From NCBI RefSeq assembly GCF_012927185.1, contig NZ_JABBGB010000001.1:930001-994000 (forward strand): a DNA stretch of 64,000 bases, given 5' to 3'. The position numbers were made by a program, and so were the translations under genes. The notes below the pieces were generated by a model, which did no database searches, was not told the origin of the DNA, and worked only from the letters and a program-made list of their open reading frames with translations. Below, piece by piece: positions 35,589 to 45,749 of the stretch (its first letter is position 1; each line of letters opens with the position of its first letter). This DNA comes from Pseudoflavitalea sp. G-6-1-2 (GTDB taxonomy: Bacteria; Bacteroidota; Bacteroidia; Chitinophagales; Chitinophagaceae).

Positions 35589-36175
35589 GTTGACGAATAG
35601 CAATATTTTCAGCATCGGCAATTGGCTGCAACAACGGATTCGGCCCGCTTTCGACGAAAAGTGAATAAGCTGAAGGCTGAGAGCGAAAGCTTTTGTGTCG
35701 AACTGTAATTCAGCGCGGCAGGCAACAGAAAATGGTACAATCAATATCTGAAGAACAATCGGGAAAGCCGCAATACACCAGCGTTTCGCAAGTTGCACTG
35801 CATTGCAGCGGGCTGTTAATGAATCTGTAAATGAAGGGAGGAAACCAGGGCGTGATACTAACAGGTAAGGGTAAACCTGTACCCGCAAAAGAGCACGGTA
35901 AAGCCCGGATTGTCAGGGTTTCAGAGCGGCTGAAAGCCGCGATGGACGGTGAAAATTGCCCGCGGACCGAAGCCTTTGCAGGCATTGAAAAATTTTTGCT
36001 TTTTGCAAATTTGACGTATTATTGTGCCGGAATAAGACTGATAAGTCCCCCCGAATTCTCTCAAAGCTCGTCAGTTTTTCTGATTCCGTTCAAAAAAGTA
36101 ACTCATTTCAAATCGTTTTTTCAACACACAAAGATTGGTTTTCTAATCAAGTGTTAAACACTCATCAAGACTTTT
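35589..36175. other. 587-base gene-free stretch upstream of rho
   Basis: No convincing gene. A 108-codon plus-strand frame (35831-36157) and a 91-codon minus-strand frame have no recognisable domains. The part from 35830 to 35990 is rich in short GC hairpin-like segments with purine runs (GGGAGGAAACC, CAGGTAAGGGTAAACCTG), which could be a structured RNA or the rho leader. Confidence 0.4.
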
Positions 36176-37864
36176 ATGTATGACATTCTGCAACTGAACG
36201 ACATGCTCGTTCCTGAGCTGCTGGATATAGCAGAGCAGTATAAAATCTCCAACGCTAAAAAGCTCGACAAGCAAGAACTGATCTACAAGATCCTCGACAA
36301 ACAGGCCGTCCTGGCCAGTGCCAACAAAGGCAACAACGCTGCAGAAGACAAAGGCAAACGCAAACGTGTTATCAAAGCAACCACTGGAAATACAACTGAA
36401 GAAGCAGAAGTAATGAGCGGTGGCGACGACAAGAAAAAAGAAGCAAAAGAAACTCCAAGAAAAGAGCCTGTAGCAAAGAAGAAAGCTGTAGCTGAAAAAG
36501 CAGCAGCTCCCGCAGCGGCTCCTGCACCTGTCGCCAAAAAAACACGTGGCAAAAAGGAAGCAGAGCCGGTAGAAGATGCTCAACCACTCGATATCGAATC
36601 TAACCAACCAGATATTCATGAAGATGATGTAGCAGAGATCCCGCAACCTGCCGAGGTTACAGAAGCACAGCCACAGCAGGGAAATGGCAATGCAGATCAT
36701 CAGCAAAGACCTTATCAGAACCGCCGCGAAACAGCCTTCAACATTGAGTTCGATGGTGTGATCCTCGGCGAAGGCGTTCTCGAAATGATGCCCGATGGAT
36801 ATGGTTTTCTCCGTTCTTCAGATTACAACTACCTCTCTTCTCCCGACGATATTTATGTGTCTCCTTCCCAGATCAAACTTTTCGGTCTCAAAACCGGGGA
36901 TACTGTGTACGGAGCCGTTCGTCCTCCAAAAGAAGGTGAAAAATATTTCGCACTGCTGAAAGTTGAAACCATCAACGGCAAGCAGCCGGAAGATGTGCGC
37001 GACCGTGTTCCTTTCGATTACCTCACTCCGCTTTTCCCTTACGAGAAGCTGAATCTCTTCACTACTCCTACCAGCTACAGCACGCGTATCATGGATCTCT
37101 TCGCGCCGATCGGTAAAGGTCAGCGTGGATTGATTGTGGCGCAACCAAAGACCGGTAAAACCGTTCTGCTGAAAGAAGTAGCGAATGCTATCGCTATGAA
37201 CCATCCGGAATGTTACCTGATGGTGGTACTGGTAGATGAGCGCCCTGAGGAGGTTACCGATATGGAGCGCAGCGTAAAAGCTGAAGTAATCGCTTCTACC
37301 TTCGATGAGCCAGCTGAAAAGCACGTGAAGGTTTCTACCATCGCACTGCAGAAAGCCAAAAGACTTGTTGAGTGTGGTCACGATGTGATCATCCTGCTGG
37401 ATTCCATCACACGTCTGGCCCGCGCACACAACACCGTAGCGCCTGCCTCAGGTAAGGTTCTCTCAGGTGGTGTGGAAGCTAACGCCATGCAGAAACCGAA
37501 ACAATTCTTCGGTGCTGCCCGTAAGATCGAAAATGGCGGATCACTTACTATTCTCGCTACTGCACTGATCGACACCGGCTCCAAAATGGATGAGGTGATC
37601 TTCGAAGAGTTCAAAGGTACCGGCAACATGGAGCTTCAGCTCGATCGTCGCCTGGCTAACCGCCGCATCTTCCCTGCAATCGATCTCGTTGCTTCTTCTA
37701 CCCGCCGCGACGATCTGCTGCTCGAAAAAGAAGTATTGCAGCGCATGAACCTGCTTCGTGTATACCTCACCGATATGAATACCGAAGAAGCGATGCACGA
37801 ACTGCTCAGAAGAATGCGTGGAACCAAAGACAATCAGGAGTTCCTTGCGAGCATGAATGGATAA
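36176..37864 (+). CDS. rho: transcription termination factor Rho
   Basis: The 562-residue protein is a Rho RNA helicase that ends transcription. It has the Rho_N helices ([24 protein letters not shown]), a Lys/Ala/Glu-rich insert (about residues 45-180) typical of Bacteroidota Rho, the RNA-binding OB fold ([34 protein letters not shown]), Walker [14 protein letters not shown], Walker [15 protein letters not shown], the Q loop [25 protein letters not shown] and the R loop near the C-terminus. The long upstream gap suggests a regulated leader. Confidence 0.97.
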   Translation: MYDILQLNDMLVPELLDIAEQYKISNAKKLDKQELIYKILDKQAVLASANKGNNAAEDKGKRKRVIKATTGNTTEEAEVMSGGDDKKKEAKETPRKEPVAKKKAVAEKAAAPAAAPAPVAKKTRGKKEAEPVEDAQPLDIESNQPDIHEDDVAEIPQPAEVTEAQPQQGNGNADHQQRPYQNRRETAFNIEFDGVILGEGVLEMMPDGYGFLRSSDYNYLSSPDDIYVSPSQIKLFGLKTGDTVYGAVRPPKEGEKYFALLKVETINGKQPEDVRDRVPFDYLTPLFPYEKLNLFTTPTSYSTRIMDLFAPIGKGQRGLIVAQPKTGKTVLLKEVANAIAMNHPECYLMVVLVDERPEEVTDMERSVKAEVIASTFDEPAEKHVKVSTIALQKAKRLVECGHDVIILLDSITRLARAHNTVAPASGKVLSGGVEANAMQKPKQFFGAARKIENGGSLTILATALIDTGSKMDEVIFEEFKGTGNMELQLDRRLANRRIFPAIDLVASSTRRDDLLLEKEVLQRMNLLRVYLTDMNTEEAMHELLRRMRGTKDNQEFLASMNG

Positions 37865-37892
37865 TAACAGGATAACAAACCTGCTAAAATAT

Positions 37893-37933
37893 AAGAGGGC
37901 GGCTCAATTACCTGAGTCGCCCTCTTTCTTTTT
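37893..37933 (+). terminator. rho / ybjQ bidirectional terminator
   Basis: Stem AAGAGGGCGGCTCA / TGAGTCGCCCTCTT (one G-U) with a 6-base loop and following T-rich run. It lies between convergent rho (+) and the YbjQ-like gene (-). Confidence 0.88.
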
Positions 37934-37949
37934 ATCGTTACTTTTCTGC

Positions 37950-38267
37950 TTAGATCTTTACCGCTGTACCGGTGGCTACTACCATCAGCATACTGCCTTT
38001 GCCGCCTACGGTTTCAAAATCGAGATCGATGCCAACTACTGCATTTGCTCCGAGCGCCTGCGCCTTTTGCTGCAGCTCTGCCATCGCATTTTGTTTAGCC
38101 TCAGCAATCACCCGCTCGTATGTGCCGCTACGGCCACCTACGATATCGCGCAGGCCTGCGAATATGTCTTTGAAGATATTGGCTCCGATAATCACTTCGG
38201 CGCTGATTACGCCGAGGTAATGTTGAATGGGTTGCCCCTCTACGGTGTTGGTGGTGGTTAATAGCAT
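37950..38267 (-). CDS. YbjQ/UPF0145 family protein
   Basis: A 105-residue YbjQ (UPF0145) protein with [68 protein letters not shown]. The fold forms pentamers and is sometimes called a heavy-metal-binding domain; function is uncertain. Length is exactly that of the family. Confidence 0.9.
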   Translation of the reverse strand: MLLTTTNTVEGQPIQHYLGVISAEVIIGANIFKDIFAGLRDIVGGRSGTYERVIAEAKQNAMAELQQKAQALGANAVVGIDLDFETVGGKGSMLMVVATGTAVKI

Positions 38268-38314
38268 CGATTAGTGTTTATAGATTAGTAGAGAATCGGG
38301 GTAGAATATTACGG

Positions 38315-39010
38315 TTACTTCAGGGTTACTCCTTTCAGGCGCTCTTTCCGCCAGGTGCCTGCGAGCTTTTGAGCGGCATCCAGATCATCGAGTTCGTAGA
38401 GATCGTACATCTTGTCGGTGAGATTGATTTTCCAGACGGTTACTTTTTTCCCTGCATCTTCCTCATTCTCCTGCGTTCCTACAATGGCGAGTTCGTTGTT
38501 GCTAAGCCAGAATGCATCTTCCACAGTACCTCCGGGCCCCATAAAAAGCAGTCGCTCTTTTTTGCCGGTTTTCGGATTGATGAGACTTACTTCTGTATCC
38601 GGCCCGCCGGCAGTGCCGATGAAGCGGCCCCTGCCATCTTTTACGATATCGATATTGTAGCTGTCGAGATCGATGAACCTCGTGCTGTCCGGCGAATACT
38701 TGAGAAAACTTCCGTAATTGGCGTAATAGCTTTTAGGAGGAGAGAATTCACTGGTGAGCGTGCTGTCTTCTTCATAGCTGCTCTTGTATTTGAATTTGCT
38801 CCAGTCGAACGAAGGGATGCGGGTTTTCACATAATCGGTGAACCCTGCCGTATGAAATTTCTGAATGGTTTCAGACGTAAGTGTGGTATCCGGACCAACC
38901 ACCACTATGCTGTCGGTATCAGTATCGTTGTCTTCTGCTTTTTTATCGGAACTGTTATTGCATGCTGCAAAGAGCAAAGCCAGCAAACCTGTGTAAATAG
39001 TGTATTTCAT
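38315..39010 (-). CDS. hypothetical lipoprotein
   Basis: A 231-residue lipoprotein (MKYTIYTGLLALLFAAC, then Asn/Ser/Asp-rich linker). The body has motifs such as RIPSFDWSKFKY, DSTRFIDLDSYNIDIVKD, RFIGTAGGPDTEVSLINPKTGKKERLLFMGPGG and FWLSNNELAIVG, which look like beta-propeller-type blades, but no family was recognised. The ATG at 39040 would put ten residues ahead of the signal and is rejected. Confidence 0.75.
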   Translation of the reverse strand: MKYTIYTGLLALLFAACNNSSDKKAEDNDTDTDSIVVVGPDTTLTSETIQKFHTAGFTDYVKTRIPSFDWSKFKYKSSYEEDSTLTSEFSPPKSYYANYGSFLKYSPDSTRFIDLDSYNIDIVKDGRGRFIGTAGGPDTEVSLINPKTGKKERLLFMGPGGTVEDAFWLSNNELAIVGTQENEEDAGKKVTVWKINLTDKMYDLYELDDLDAAQKLAGTWRKERLKGVTLK

Positions 39011-39151
39011 CGTGTATCGGTTGATGATTAAGATACGCAATAATTGTGCAGCTGCCTGTTAAGCAGGCAAAGGGGCAGGATGATTTAACGGCGTTTTAAT
39101 TGATAAACAAACCGTGAAAAGTTGGTTGAACAGCTGGGCTGAGCAGGCAGA

Positions 39152-39424
39152 TCAGTTGCCTGTCTGGCTTTTGCCGGATCCGGCACCCGTGTCTGCGAAG
39201 ATAGCATCGATCTTCTGCGCCAGCTTTTTGTCTTTTTCGGTGATGATATTCCCCGCATCGTGCGTGGAGAGCCAGATCTCTACTTTGCTGTACACGTTGC
39301 TCCAGAGTGGGTGGTGATCCAATTTTTCAGCTTCGATGGCTACACGCGTCATAAAAGCAAATGCTTCGGAGAAGTTCCGGAATTCGAACTTCCGGTACAA
39401 CTGATTATTCTTTTCCTGCCACAT
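39152..39424 (-). CDS. phhB: 4a-hydroxytetrahydrobiopterin dehydratase
   Basis: The 90-residue protein matches pterin-4a-carbinolamine dehydratases: [48 protein letters not shown]. The catalytic His pair is the HHP motif. It recycles tetrahydropterin, usually with phenylalanine hydroxylase, which is not in this window. It lies 17 bases beyond the stop of the IPExxxVDY gene, so cotranscribed. Confidence 0.92.
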   Translation of the reverse strand: MWQEKNNQLYRKFEFRNFSEAFAFMTRVAIEAEKLDHHPLWSNVYSKVEIWLSTHDAGNIITEKDKKLAQKIDAIFADTGAGSGKSQTGN

Positions 39425-39441
39425 AAAGAGAATTTTGAGTG

Positions 39442-39876
39442 CTAGAAAATAAGATGCCCCCTGTTCTTGATCTTTTCGTTGGTCAACTCGGTAACAAGCT
39501 GAACAGCGGTAATGGAACGGATGCTCTGTACCAGTTGCTGCATAAAATCTTCTGCCACGATATCGCCCTTCAGCAACCAGAGAAAATCGAGGTGTTTGAA
39601 CTCAGGCAACAGGTATTCGCCATCGAACTGATTGTGATAGAGGTAATGCACCAGGCTGGCGGTCGGCTCCCTGTATTCGAAGATAGAGAAATAATACTGG
39701 CGCTGTTTCTTGTACAGCTGTATTTCGATATCATTATTGATACGAAAATCATATCGCAGCAGGTTATTGAGCTGCCAGCAGAACTGGTAGTTCTTTACGG
39801 AAGCTACGATACCCAGCAGCCGGGTATTGTCGAAAAAATCATCCGCCAGATCGTCGAAATCGAGTTTGAGTTTCAT
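39442..39876 (-). CDS. IPExxxVDY family protein
   Basis: A 144-residue Bacteroidota-specific protein with the [16 protein letters not shown] block that corresponds to the IPExxxVDY signature near the C-terminus, and an N-terminal [19 protein letters not shown]-like region. Function unknown. It lies 14 bases beyond the stop of the M28 peptidase gene and before the pterin dehydratase, so the three minus-strand genes probably form one transcript. Confidence 0.83.
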   Translation of the reverse strand: MKLKLDFDDLADDFFDNTRLLGIVASVKNYQFCWQLNNLLRYDFRINNDIEIQLYKKQRQYYFSIFEYREPTASLVHYLYHNQFDGEYLLPEFKHLDFLWLLKGDIVAEDFMQQLVQSIRSITAVQLVTELTNEKIKNRGHLIF

Positions 39877-39890
39877 GTGTGAAGTTGTAA

Positions 39891-41546
39891 CTAAAACTGT
39901 ACGCTGGCTTCAAGGCTTTCTTTGCCGCGATTGAATTTCACAGTGGTGCTCTCTCCTTTTTTGAATTTGGAGAGCGCCTGCATATAACCTTCCACCGATG
40001 AAATGGAATGCGCGCCAAGTTGTGTGATTACATCGCCGGCTTTGAGACCTGCTTTCTGGGCGGGCCTGTTATCGCTCACGCCATCCACACGTACACCCGA
40101 TCCGCTGAAGCTGTAATCCGGCATAATGCCGAGGGTTACACTGAAGCGGGCGGAAGTAGTGGTCTGCGTTTCGCGGGTTTTGGTGAATGCGAGTCTGCCT
40201 TTGAGATTGCTGGCCGTTACCAGATTCTCGATGAGCTTTATCACATAGAATTCGCCGGTATAGTTGATCTTGTTGAAATCGTCGGATGGTTTGTGGTAGT
40301 CTGTGTGCAATCCGGTAAAGAAGAACAACACAGGAATATCCATTCTGTAGAAAGAAGTATGATCGCTTGGGCCGGTACCGCTGCTGTCGAATTTGAAAGT
40401 GAGCGGAGTGGTTTTGCTGGTGAAGCCGCTGAAGAGCTCGCCCCACACGGGTGATGTTCCGTAACCCCCTACTGTCAATACTTTGCTGCTGTCGTTGAGG
40501 CGGCCTACCATATCCATATTGATCATATAATTCACCGTTTTGAGATCGATGGTAGGGTTCTGCGTAAAATATTTAGAGCCGTTCAATCCCAGTTCTTCGG
40601 CTGAGAATGCAATGAAGAGATAGTTGTTGTTCTTGTTCTTCGAGGCTTTGATGAGGCGCGCGAGTTCGATAAGTGCTGCCGTACCACTGGCATTGTCATC
40701 AGCGCCGTTATGGATCTGATTCTTCACATTCGGCACCATGGAGTTGCCGTCTTCGCCATATCCGAGGTGATCGAAGTGTGCTCCCAGCACAATAGTTTGC
40801 GGAGCGCCGTTATCGAGGTAACCGATTACGTTATGTCCGGTTCTGGTTTTGTTGCCAATGTCTACACGGATCTTGATATCATAAGAAGCTGATTCGTCTT
40901 TCAGGTGATCTTTCATGGCTTTGGGCGTGAGGTAAACCACGGGAATGGGCGCAGCAGCTACACGGTCTTTGCCATTGAACTTCAGATTGTCTTTGATAGA
41001 ACTGGTATTGTAGAGAACCAGTGCGGTGGCTCCTTTCGAAGCCATCTTGATGGCTTTTTCTTTGATGGCTGCCTCGATATCGAAATGCGGATTCTCTTTG
41101 TTATCCTCCAGCATATTCTTCAGATCGAGAAACCAGGGAACATCTTTCTCTGCAAGCGCCATGGTAACAGCAGCATCTACACTGGTATTGGGACTGAATG
41201 CCAGCGGAAAGAAATCTGTATTCAGTTTCAGATCATGATCATTGATAATAAAAAGCGTGGAAGGATTTACCTGACGGCCTTCGTTGATCTCAAAAGGTTG
41301 AAGCCATTTATCGCTGCCCTTCGGGTTGAGGCCAGCCAGTTCAAACTGTTTGCTGATGTACTCGCTTGCGAGTTTTTCGCCATTGGTTCCGGCACGGCGG
41401 CCTTCGAGCTTGTCGTCTGCGAGGTAAGAAATATGTGCCTCCAGATTGGCAATAACAGCCTTATCTGCCTTTTTGAGGCGTTGTGCATTTGTACCTTGAG
41501 AAACGATAAGCAACAGGGAAGCTACACTCAATGCGCGGGTTAGCAT
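39891..41546 (-). CDS. M28 family aminopeptidase with PDZ domain
   Basis: This 551-residue exported protein (MLTRALSVASLLLIVSQGTNA signal) has a PA-like insert domain and an M28 zinc peptidase core. Metal ligands are in GAHFDHLG, GADDNASG, SAEELG, MDMVGR and LHTDYHKPSDD. A C-terminal PDZ domain (VDGVSDNRPAQKAGLKAGDVITQLGAHSI) is present. It probably trims peptides in the periplasm. The frame from 41600 adds 18 residues before the signal and is rejected. Confidence 0.93.
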   Translation of the reverse strand: MLTRALSVASLLLIVSQGTNAQRLKKADKAVIANLEAHISYLADDKLEGRRAGTNGEKLASEYISKQFELAGLNPKGSDKWLQPFEINEGRQVNPSTLFIINDHDLKLNTDFFPLAFSPNTSVDAAVTMALAEKDVPWFLDLKNMLEDNKENPHFDIEAAIKEKAIKMASKGATALVLYNTSSIKDNLKFNGKDRVAAAPIPVVYLTPKAMKDHLKDESASYDIKIRVDIGNKTRTGHNVIGYLDNGAPQTIVLGAHFDHLGYGEDGNSMVPNVKNQIHNGADDNASGTAALIELARLIKASKNKNNNYLFIAFSAEELGLNGSKYFTQNPTIDLKTVNYMINMDMVGRLNDSSKVLTVGGYGTSPVWGELFSGFTSKTTPLTFKFDSSGTGPSDHTSFYRMDIPVLFFFTGLHTDYHKPSDDFNKINYTGEFYVIKLIENLVTASNLKGRLAFTKTRETQTTTSARFSVTLGIMPDYSFSGSGVRVDGVSDNRPAQKAGLKAGDVITQLGAHSISSVEGYMQALSKFKKGESTTVKFNRGKESLEASVQF

Positions 41547-41838
41547 ACAGTAGTAATTTATCTTTAATAGTAGGAATCGATGCAAAGGTATAATTGTCAA
41601 ACCCTATACCAATCATCCGGCGCAATAAATTCCTGCTTTGGTAAACCAATCTCCAGCACGGATAACCGCAAAACTGCGGATATGCCCACTATTTGCGCAA
41701 CTCGCTGATTGTAAACCCCGGATGTTGAATTTCCATTAAGATTTGCTTTTTGCCTTTATAAGCTCGTGTTTTTTCCTTTACTTTTGCAGATTGCCCTTTT
41801 CAAAGAGGAAGGGGGAGGAATAACAATTAAAGATCAGC

Positions 41839-44800
41839 ATGGCACTACCACATCTCATTAAGTACGTGTATACCAATGGAACTGATGAAGTGATCCGTAG
41901 AGGAAAGAAGATCCACGCCATTGGTTATGTAGAGTTGGTGGATTACGACGAGCTTCTCGACTCCGTTGTCTTCCGTGTAAAGGACGATAGCTACGCAACC
42001 TACTATAAAGTGAGCATCCAGAAGTTCAAAGACCCAAGGAATCTCTCCGTTCGTTGCGCCTGTCCATACAACCTGGGCGATATCTGCCGGCACGAAGCTG
42101 CTGCACTCATCATGCTGCAGGAGATGCTCGACAAGAACATGCTCAAGACCGAAGAGGTTGAATACGATCAGCGCCACACCGTGGTGAAGATGAAATTCAT
42201 CGATCTTAAAACCCTCCGCCTGCTCTGCTCTCCGGAATCTTACACCGAAGCAGAAGTATACCTCCGCACACAGCGCGCAGATATCGAATATGCTAAAGAC
42301 GAAGTGGTAAAAGCCAATGTAACCATCGAAGGCAAAGCATACAAAGTGGTGCTTCGCAAAAATGAAGAGAGAAACTTCGATACCAGCTGCGATTATGAAG
42401 ACAAAGCGCATCCGCTCGGCCTTCCCAAAGTAATTGTGTTTTTGCAGCTGCTCAATGCATATGGTCCCTACTACTTCGACACCATCCGCAACTGGGATAA
42501 AGAAAAAAATAAACTGCTCGAAGCATACGGATATTCACTCACCGATAACCTCGAAGGCAAATTTGAGTTTACCTACAAAGAAGGAAAACCATTTCTGCGG
42601 GTGCTCGATCCCAGCATCAAACGTGTGAGCCCACAAGACTCTGCCCGCATGCGTGCCAAACCGGTAATGGCCGAAGCCGAAACGGTAGAAGTTGAAATTC
42701 CCGAAGAAGGACTCAAAGCCGCACCAGCCGGGCCTTCACAAAGGCTGGGTATTGTTTTCAACTTCACTGCCGAAGGTTATCCCGGCTTCACCATCGATGC
42801 TATCAGCGGAGAAGCCAATGAATCTTTTACGGAATTCACCGGAAAAGTAGAGAAGCACGATCTCAGCAAATTTGTGAACATCGACAGTTTCAACGAACAG
42901 GATAAACAACTCTTCGCCCCCATCCGCAAAATGCAGGATAGCGAGATCACCAAATACCTGAACCGCAACTCGCCATTCAGCGGTATCTGGGAAAATATCA
43001 TTCACCACGAAAGCGATGAGCTGCCCGAAGAGACCAAGGCGCTCATGAGTGAATACCTGCATCCCAAACTGAAAAAACTTTTTACCGATATCGCCTCCAA
43101 TCCTTTCGTTTTTTACCTGAACGAGAAGAAGGCGTTCAAAACAGCCAATCTGCAAACGGTTGGTGTAGTAACGGATTTCATTGTTCCTTACTTTAAAGTG
43201 GCTCCCAATAAGAACCAGTTTGAAGTAGAAGCATGGGTTAGGCTGAACGGACAGAATGTGCCCATCACCGAAAACATGATGAACACCGGACTGGTTTTCT
43301 TTTACAACGAAAACCTCTTCCTCTGGGATACATCAGAAATAGTGAACCTCATAAGCCGCTTCCAAAGCAAAGGCGGCAAACTCAGCTTCTCCAAATCCGA
43401 ATGGCCTGAGCAGCTCCGTTCGTTTGTGCTGCCGCTCACGCGGGAGTATCATGTAGAGTTCGATCCTTCGCTGATCAGTGAAGTGAAAGACGGTGATCCT
43501 GAAAAACGTGTAGTGCTGCAGGAAAAAGGCGACTACCTCATCTTCATGCCCCTCTTCTCCTACAAAGGATTTGAAACAAAGGCAGGAGGAAAAGATGAAC
43601 TCATCATCCCTGACGGCGACAAGGTGTTGGTAGTTCATCGCGATAAAGAAAAAGAGCTCCAGTTCTTCAAAAAACTGGAAGCACTCCATAGCAATTTCGT
43701 TCGCCCCGATGGCGGACAACAACTGGCACTCAAGGGAAGTGATGTTCTGAAGAACAACTGGTTCTTCCTCTTCGTTGATGCCATGAAGGATATGAAAGTG
43801 CCCGTATTCGGATACGATGCACTGAAGAATTTCCGCTTCAACACAGCCAAGCCACAAACGCGCATCCATATCAGCAGCAATACCGATTGGTTCGATGCCC
43901 GGGTAGACATTCTCTTCGGCGAACAGAAAGTAACCATTGCCGATGTGAAGAAAGCCCTCGCCAACCGCCAGCAGTTCGTAACGCTGAACGATGGCACGCT
44001 CGGTATTCTTCCCGAAGAATGGATCAAGAAATATTCCCTGCTCTTCCGCGTAGGCGAAGGCAAGCAGAACCAGCTGAAGTTGTCGAAATACCACATGAGT
44101 GTGATCGATGAACTGTACGAAGACAGAAACGAAGAAGAGCTGGTACTGAAACTGGAAGAAAAATACGAAACGCTCAAGAGCTTCAATAAGATCAAAGAGA
44201 TACCCGTACCGGAACACTTGAAACCGATATTGCGTCCGTATCAGGAGCACGGCTTCCACTGGCTCAATTACCTGAGCGAGATCGGATGGGGCGGTATTCT
44301 GGCAGACGACATGGGTCTCGGTAAAACCATTCAGGCACTGTCGTACCTCTACTACTTCCGTATGCATCATGGAAAACTGCGTGCACTGGTTGTGTGCCCC
44401 ACCACCCTGATGTTCAACTGGGAGAATGAGATAAAGAAGTTCACGCCGGAGCTTACCTACCATATTCATCATGGCGGCGAGCGCACGCGCGACAAAGAGC
44501 AACTGGCTAAAGCAGAAGTGATCATCACCACATACGGAACACTCCGCAGCGATATCAAACTGCTGGTAGATCTTCCGCTCGACTATGTAGTGCTCGATGA
44601 AAGCCAGGCTATCAAGAACCCCGCCAGCAAGGTAACGAAAGCAGCGAGCCTGCTGAATTCGAAAAATCGTTTGTGCCTTAGCGGTACCCCATTGCAGAAT
44701 AACACTTTCGATATTTTTGCGCAGATGAACTTCCTGAATCCGGGCATGCTCGGAAGCATCGAGTTCTTCCGCCAGGAGTTTGCAATTCCTATCGACAAGT

Positions 44801-45618
44801 TCGGTGAAGCCGATCGCAAAGATCATCTTCGCAAACTGTTGTTCCCGTTCATTCTCCGCCGTACCAAAGAACAGGTAGCGAAAGATCTTCCCGAAAAAAC
44901 AGAAACCATCCTCTATTGCGAAATGGAAGATGAACAACGCAATATCTACGATGCGTACAGGAACGATTTCCGCGACAAGATCCTCGGTACCATCGAATCG
45001 CAGGGCATTCAGCGTTCTCAGCTCACCATCCTGCAGGGCCTGATGAAGCTGCGCCAGATCTGCGACTCTCCGGCCATTCTCAACGAACAGGAGAAATTCC
45101 CCAATCACAGCATCAAACTCGAAGAACTGGGCCGCGAGATCACCGAAAACATCAGCAACCACAAAGCGCTGGTGTTCTCGCAATTCCTCGGCATGCTGGG
45201 ATTGATCAAAGAAAAATTAAGAGAACTGAATGTAGATTTCGAGTACTTCGACGGAAGCACCACAGCGCCCGATCGTGAGAAAGCCATTCAGCGATTCCAG
45301 AACGATGAGAAGTGCCGCGTATTCCTGATCTCTCTCAAAGCAGGTGGTGTGGGTCTTAACCTTACTGCCGCAGATTACGTATACATCGTTGACCCATGGT
45401 GGAACCCTGCCGTTGAGCAACAGGCCATTGACCGTACACACCGTATCGGACAAACTAAAAACATCTTCGCTTACCGGATGATCTGTAAGGATACCATCGA
45501 AGACAAGATCCTTCAGCTTCAGGATAAGAAAAGAGTACTGGCCAAAGACCTGATCACAGACGACGAAGGATTTGTGAAGAGTCTCAGCCGCGAAGATGTG
45601 GAATACCTGTTCAGTTAA
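41839..45618 (+). CDS. SWIM-domain SNF2-family helicase
   Basis: This 1259-residue protein has an N-terminal SWIM zinc finger (Cys73, Cys75, Cys83, His85 in CACPYNLGDICRH), a large middle region (bacterial SNF2-associated), and a C-terminal SNF2 ATPase: motif I DDMGLGKT, motif II DESQ (in place of DEAH-type), motif III LSGTPLQN, motif V SLKAGGVGLNL and motif VI QAIDRTHRIGQ. It likely remodels protein-DNA complexes or transcription complexes. Single gene with TACTTTTG (41779-41786) upstream. Its length and domain order match Bacteroidota SNF2 proteins. Confidence 0.93.
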   Translation: MALPHLIKYVYTNGTDEVIRRGKKIHAIGYVELVDYDELLDSVVFRVKDDSYATYYKVSIQKFKDPRNLSVRCACPYNLGDICRHEAAALIMLQEMLDKNMLKTEEVEYDQRHTVVKMKFIDLKTLRLLCSPESYTEAEVYLRTQRADIEYAKDEVVKANVTIEGKAYKVVLRKNEERNFDTSCDYEDKAHPLGLPKVIVFLQLLNAYGPYYFDTIRNWDKEKNKLLEAYGYSLTDNLEGKFEFTYKEGKPFLRVLDPSIKRVSPQDSARMRAKPVMAEAETVEVEIPEEGLKAAPAGPSQRLGIVFNFTAEGYPGFTIDAISGEANESFTEFTGKVEKHDLSKFVNIDSFNEQDKQLFAPIRKMQDSEITKYLNRNSPFSGIWENIIHHESDELPEETKALMSEYLHPKLKKLFTDIASNPFVFYLNEKKAFKTANLQTVGVVTDFIVPYFKVAPNKNQFEVEAWVRLNGQNVPITENMMNTGLVFFYNENLFLWDTSEIVNLISRFQSKGGKLSFSKSEWPEQLRSFVLPLTREYHVEFDPSLISEVKDGDPEKRVVLQEKGDYLIFMPLFSYKGFETKAGGKDELIIPDGDKVLVVHRDKEKELQFFKKLEALHSNFVRPDGGQQLALKGSDVLKNNWFFLFVDAMKDMKVPVFGYDALKNFRFNTAKPQTRIHISSNTDWFDARVDILFGEQKVTIADVKKALANRQQFVTLNDGTLGILPEEWIKKYSLLFRVGEGKQNQLKLSKYHMSVIDELYEDRNEEELVLKLEEKYETLKSFNKIKEIPVPEHLKPILRPYQEHGFHWLNYLSEIGWGGILADDMGLGKTIQALSYLYYFRMHHGKLRALVVCPTTLMFNWENEIKKFTPELTYHIHHGGERTRDKEQLAKAEVIITTYGTLRSDIKLLVDLPLDYVVLDESQAIKNPASKVTKAASLLNSKNRLCLSGTPLQNNTFDIFAQMNFLNPGMLGSIEFFRQEFAIPIDKFGEADRKDHLRKLLFPFILRRTKEQVAKDLPEKTETILYCEMEDEQRNIYDAYRNDFRDKILGTIESQGIQRSQLTILQGLMKLRQICDSPAILNEQEKFPNHSIKLEELGREITENISNHKALVFSQFLGMLGLIKEKLRELNVDFEYFDGSTTAPDREKAIQRFQNDEKCRVFLISLKAGGVGLNLTAADYVYIVDPWWNPAVEQQAIDRTHRIGQTKNIFAYRMICKDTIEDKILQLQDKKRVLAKDLITDDEGFVKSLSREDVEYLFS

Positions 45619-45664
45619 ACTTGTTCCAACCAACAGGATCATAGCAATACTATTTCCGGATAAC

Positions 45665-45713
45665 CGGCTGGCCGGCAAACAAACCGAGCACAAGTTTGTT
45701 TGCCGGCCAGCCG
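45665..45713. repeat. 20-bp perfect inverted repeat
   Basis: Arms of 20 bases (45665-45684 and 45694-45713) pair perfectly around a 9-base loop (CGAGCACAA), giving a very stable hairpin. No T run follows on either strand (GTCTAAATCC to the right, TTATCCGG complement to the left). It lies between the SNF2 gene and the outer-membrane gene. Confidence 0.8.
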
Positions 45714-45749
45714 TCTAAATCCTTATTACTATTCTATTATCCCAAAGCC

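Noticed and set aside
35620-35990. RNase P RNA-like strings (GGAGGAAA, ACAGAAA) upstream of rho.
   Set aside because: The conserved strings are in the wrong order and the surrounding core of RNase P RNA is absent.
35831-36157. A 108-codon frame upstream of rho.
   Set aside because: No domain, no promoter box and a low-complexity C-terminus; treated as non-coding.
43333-45183. A 616-codon minus-strand frame inside the SNF2 gene.
   Set aside because: It lies opposite the conserved SNF2 motifs; its Phe/Leu/Glu-rich translation has no recognisable domain.
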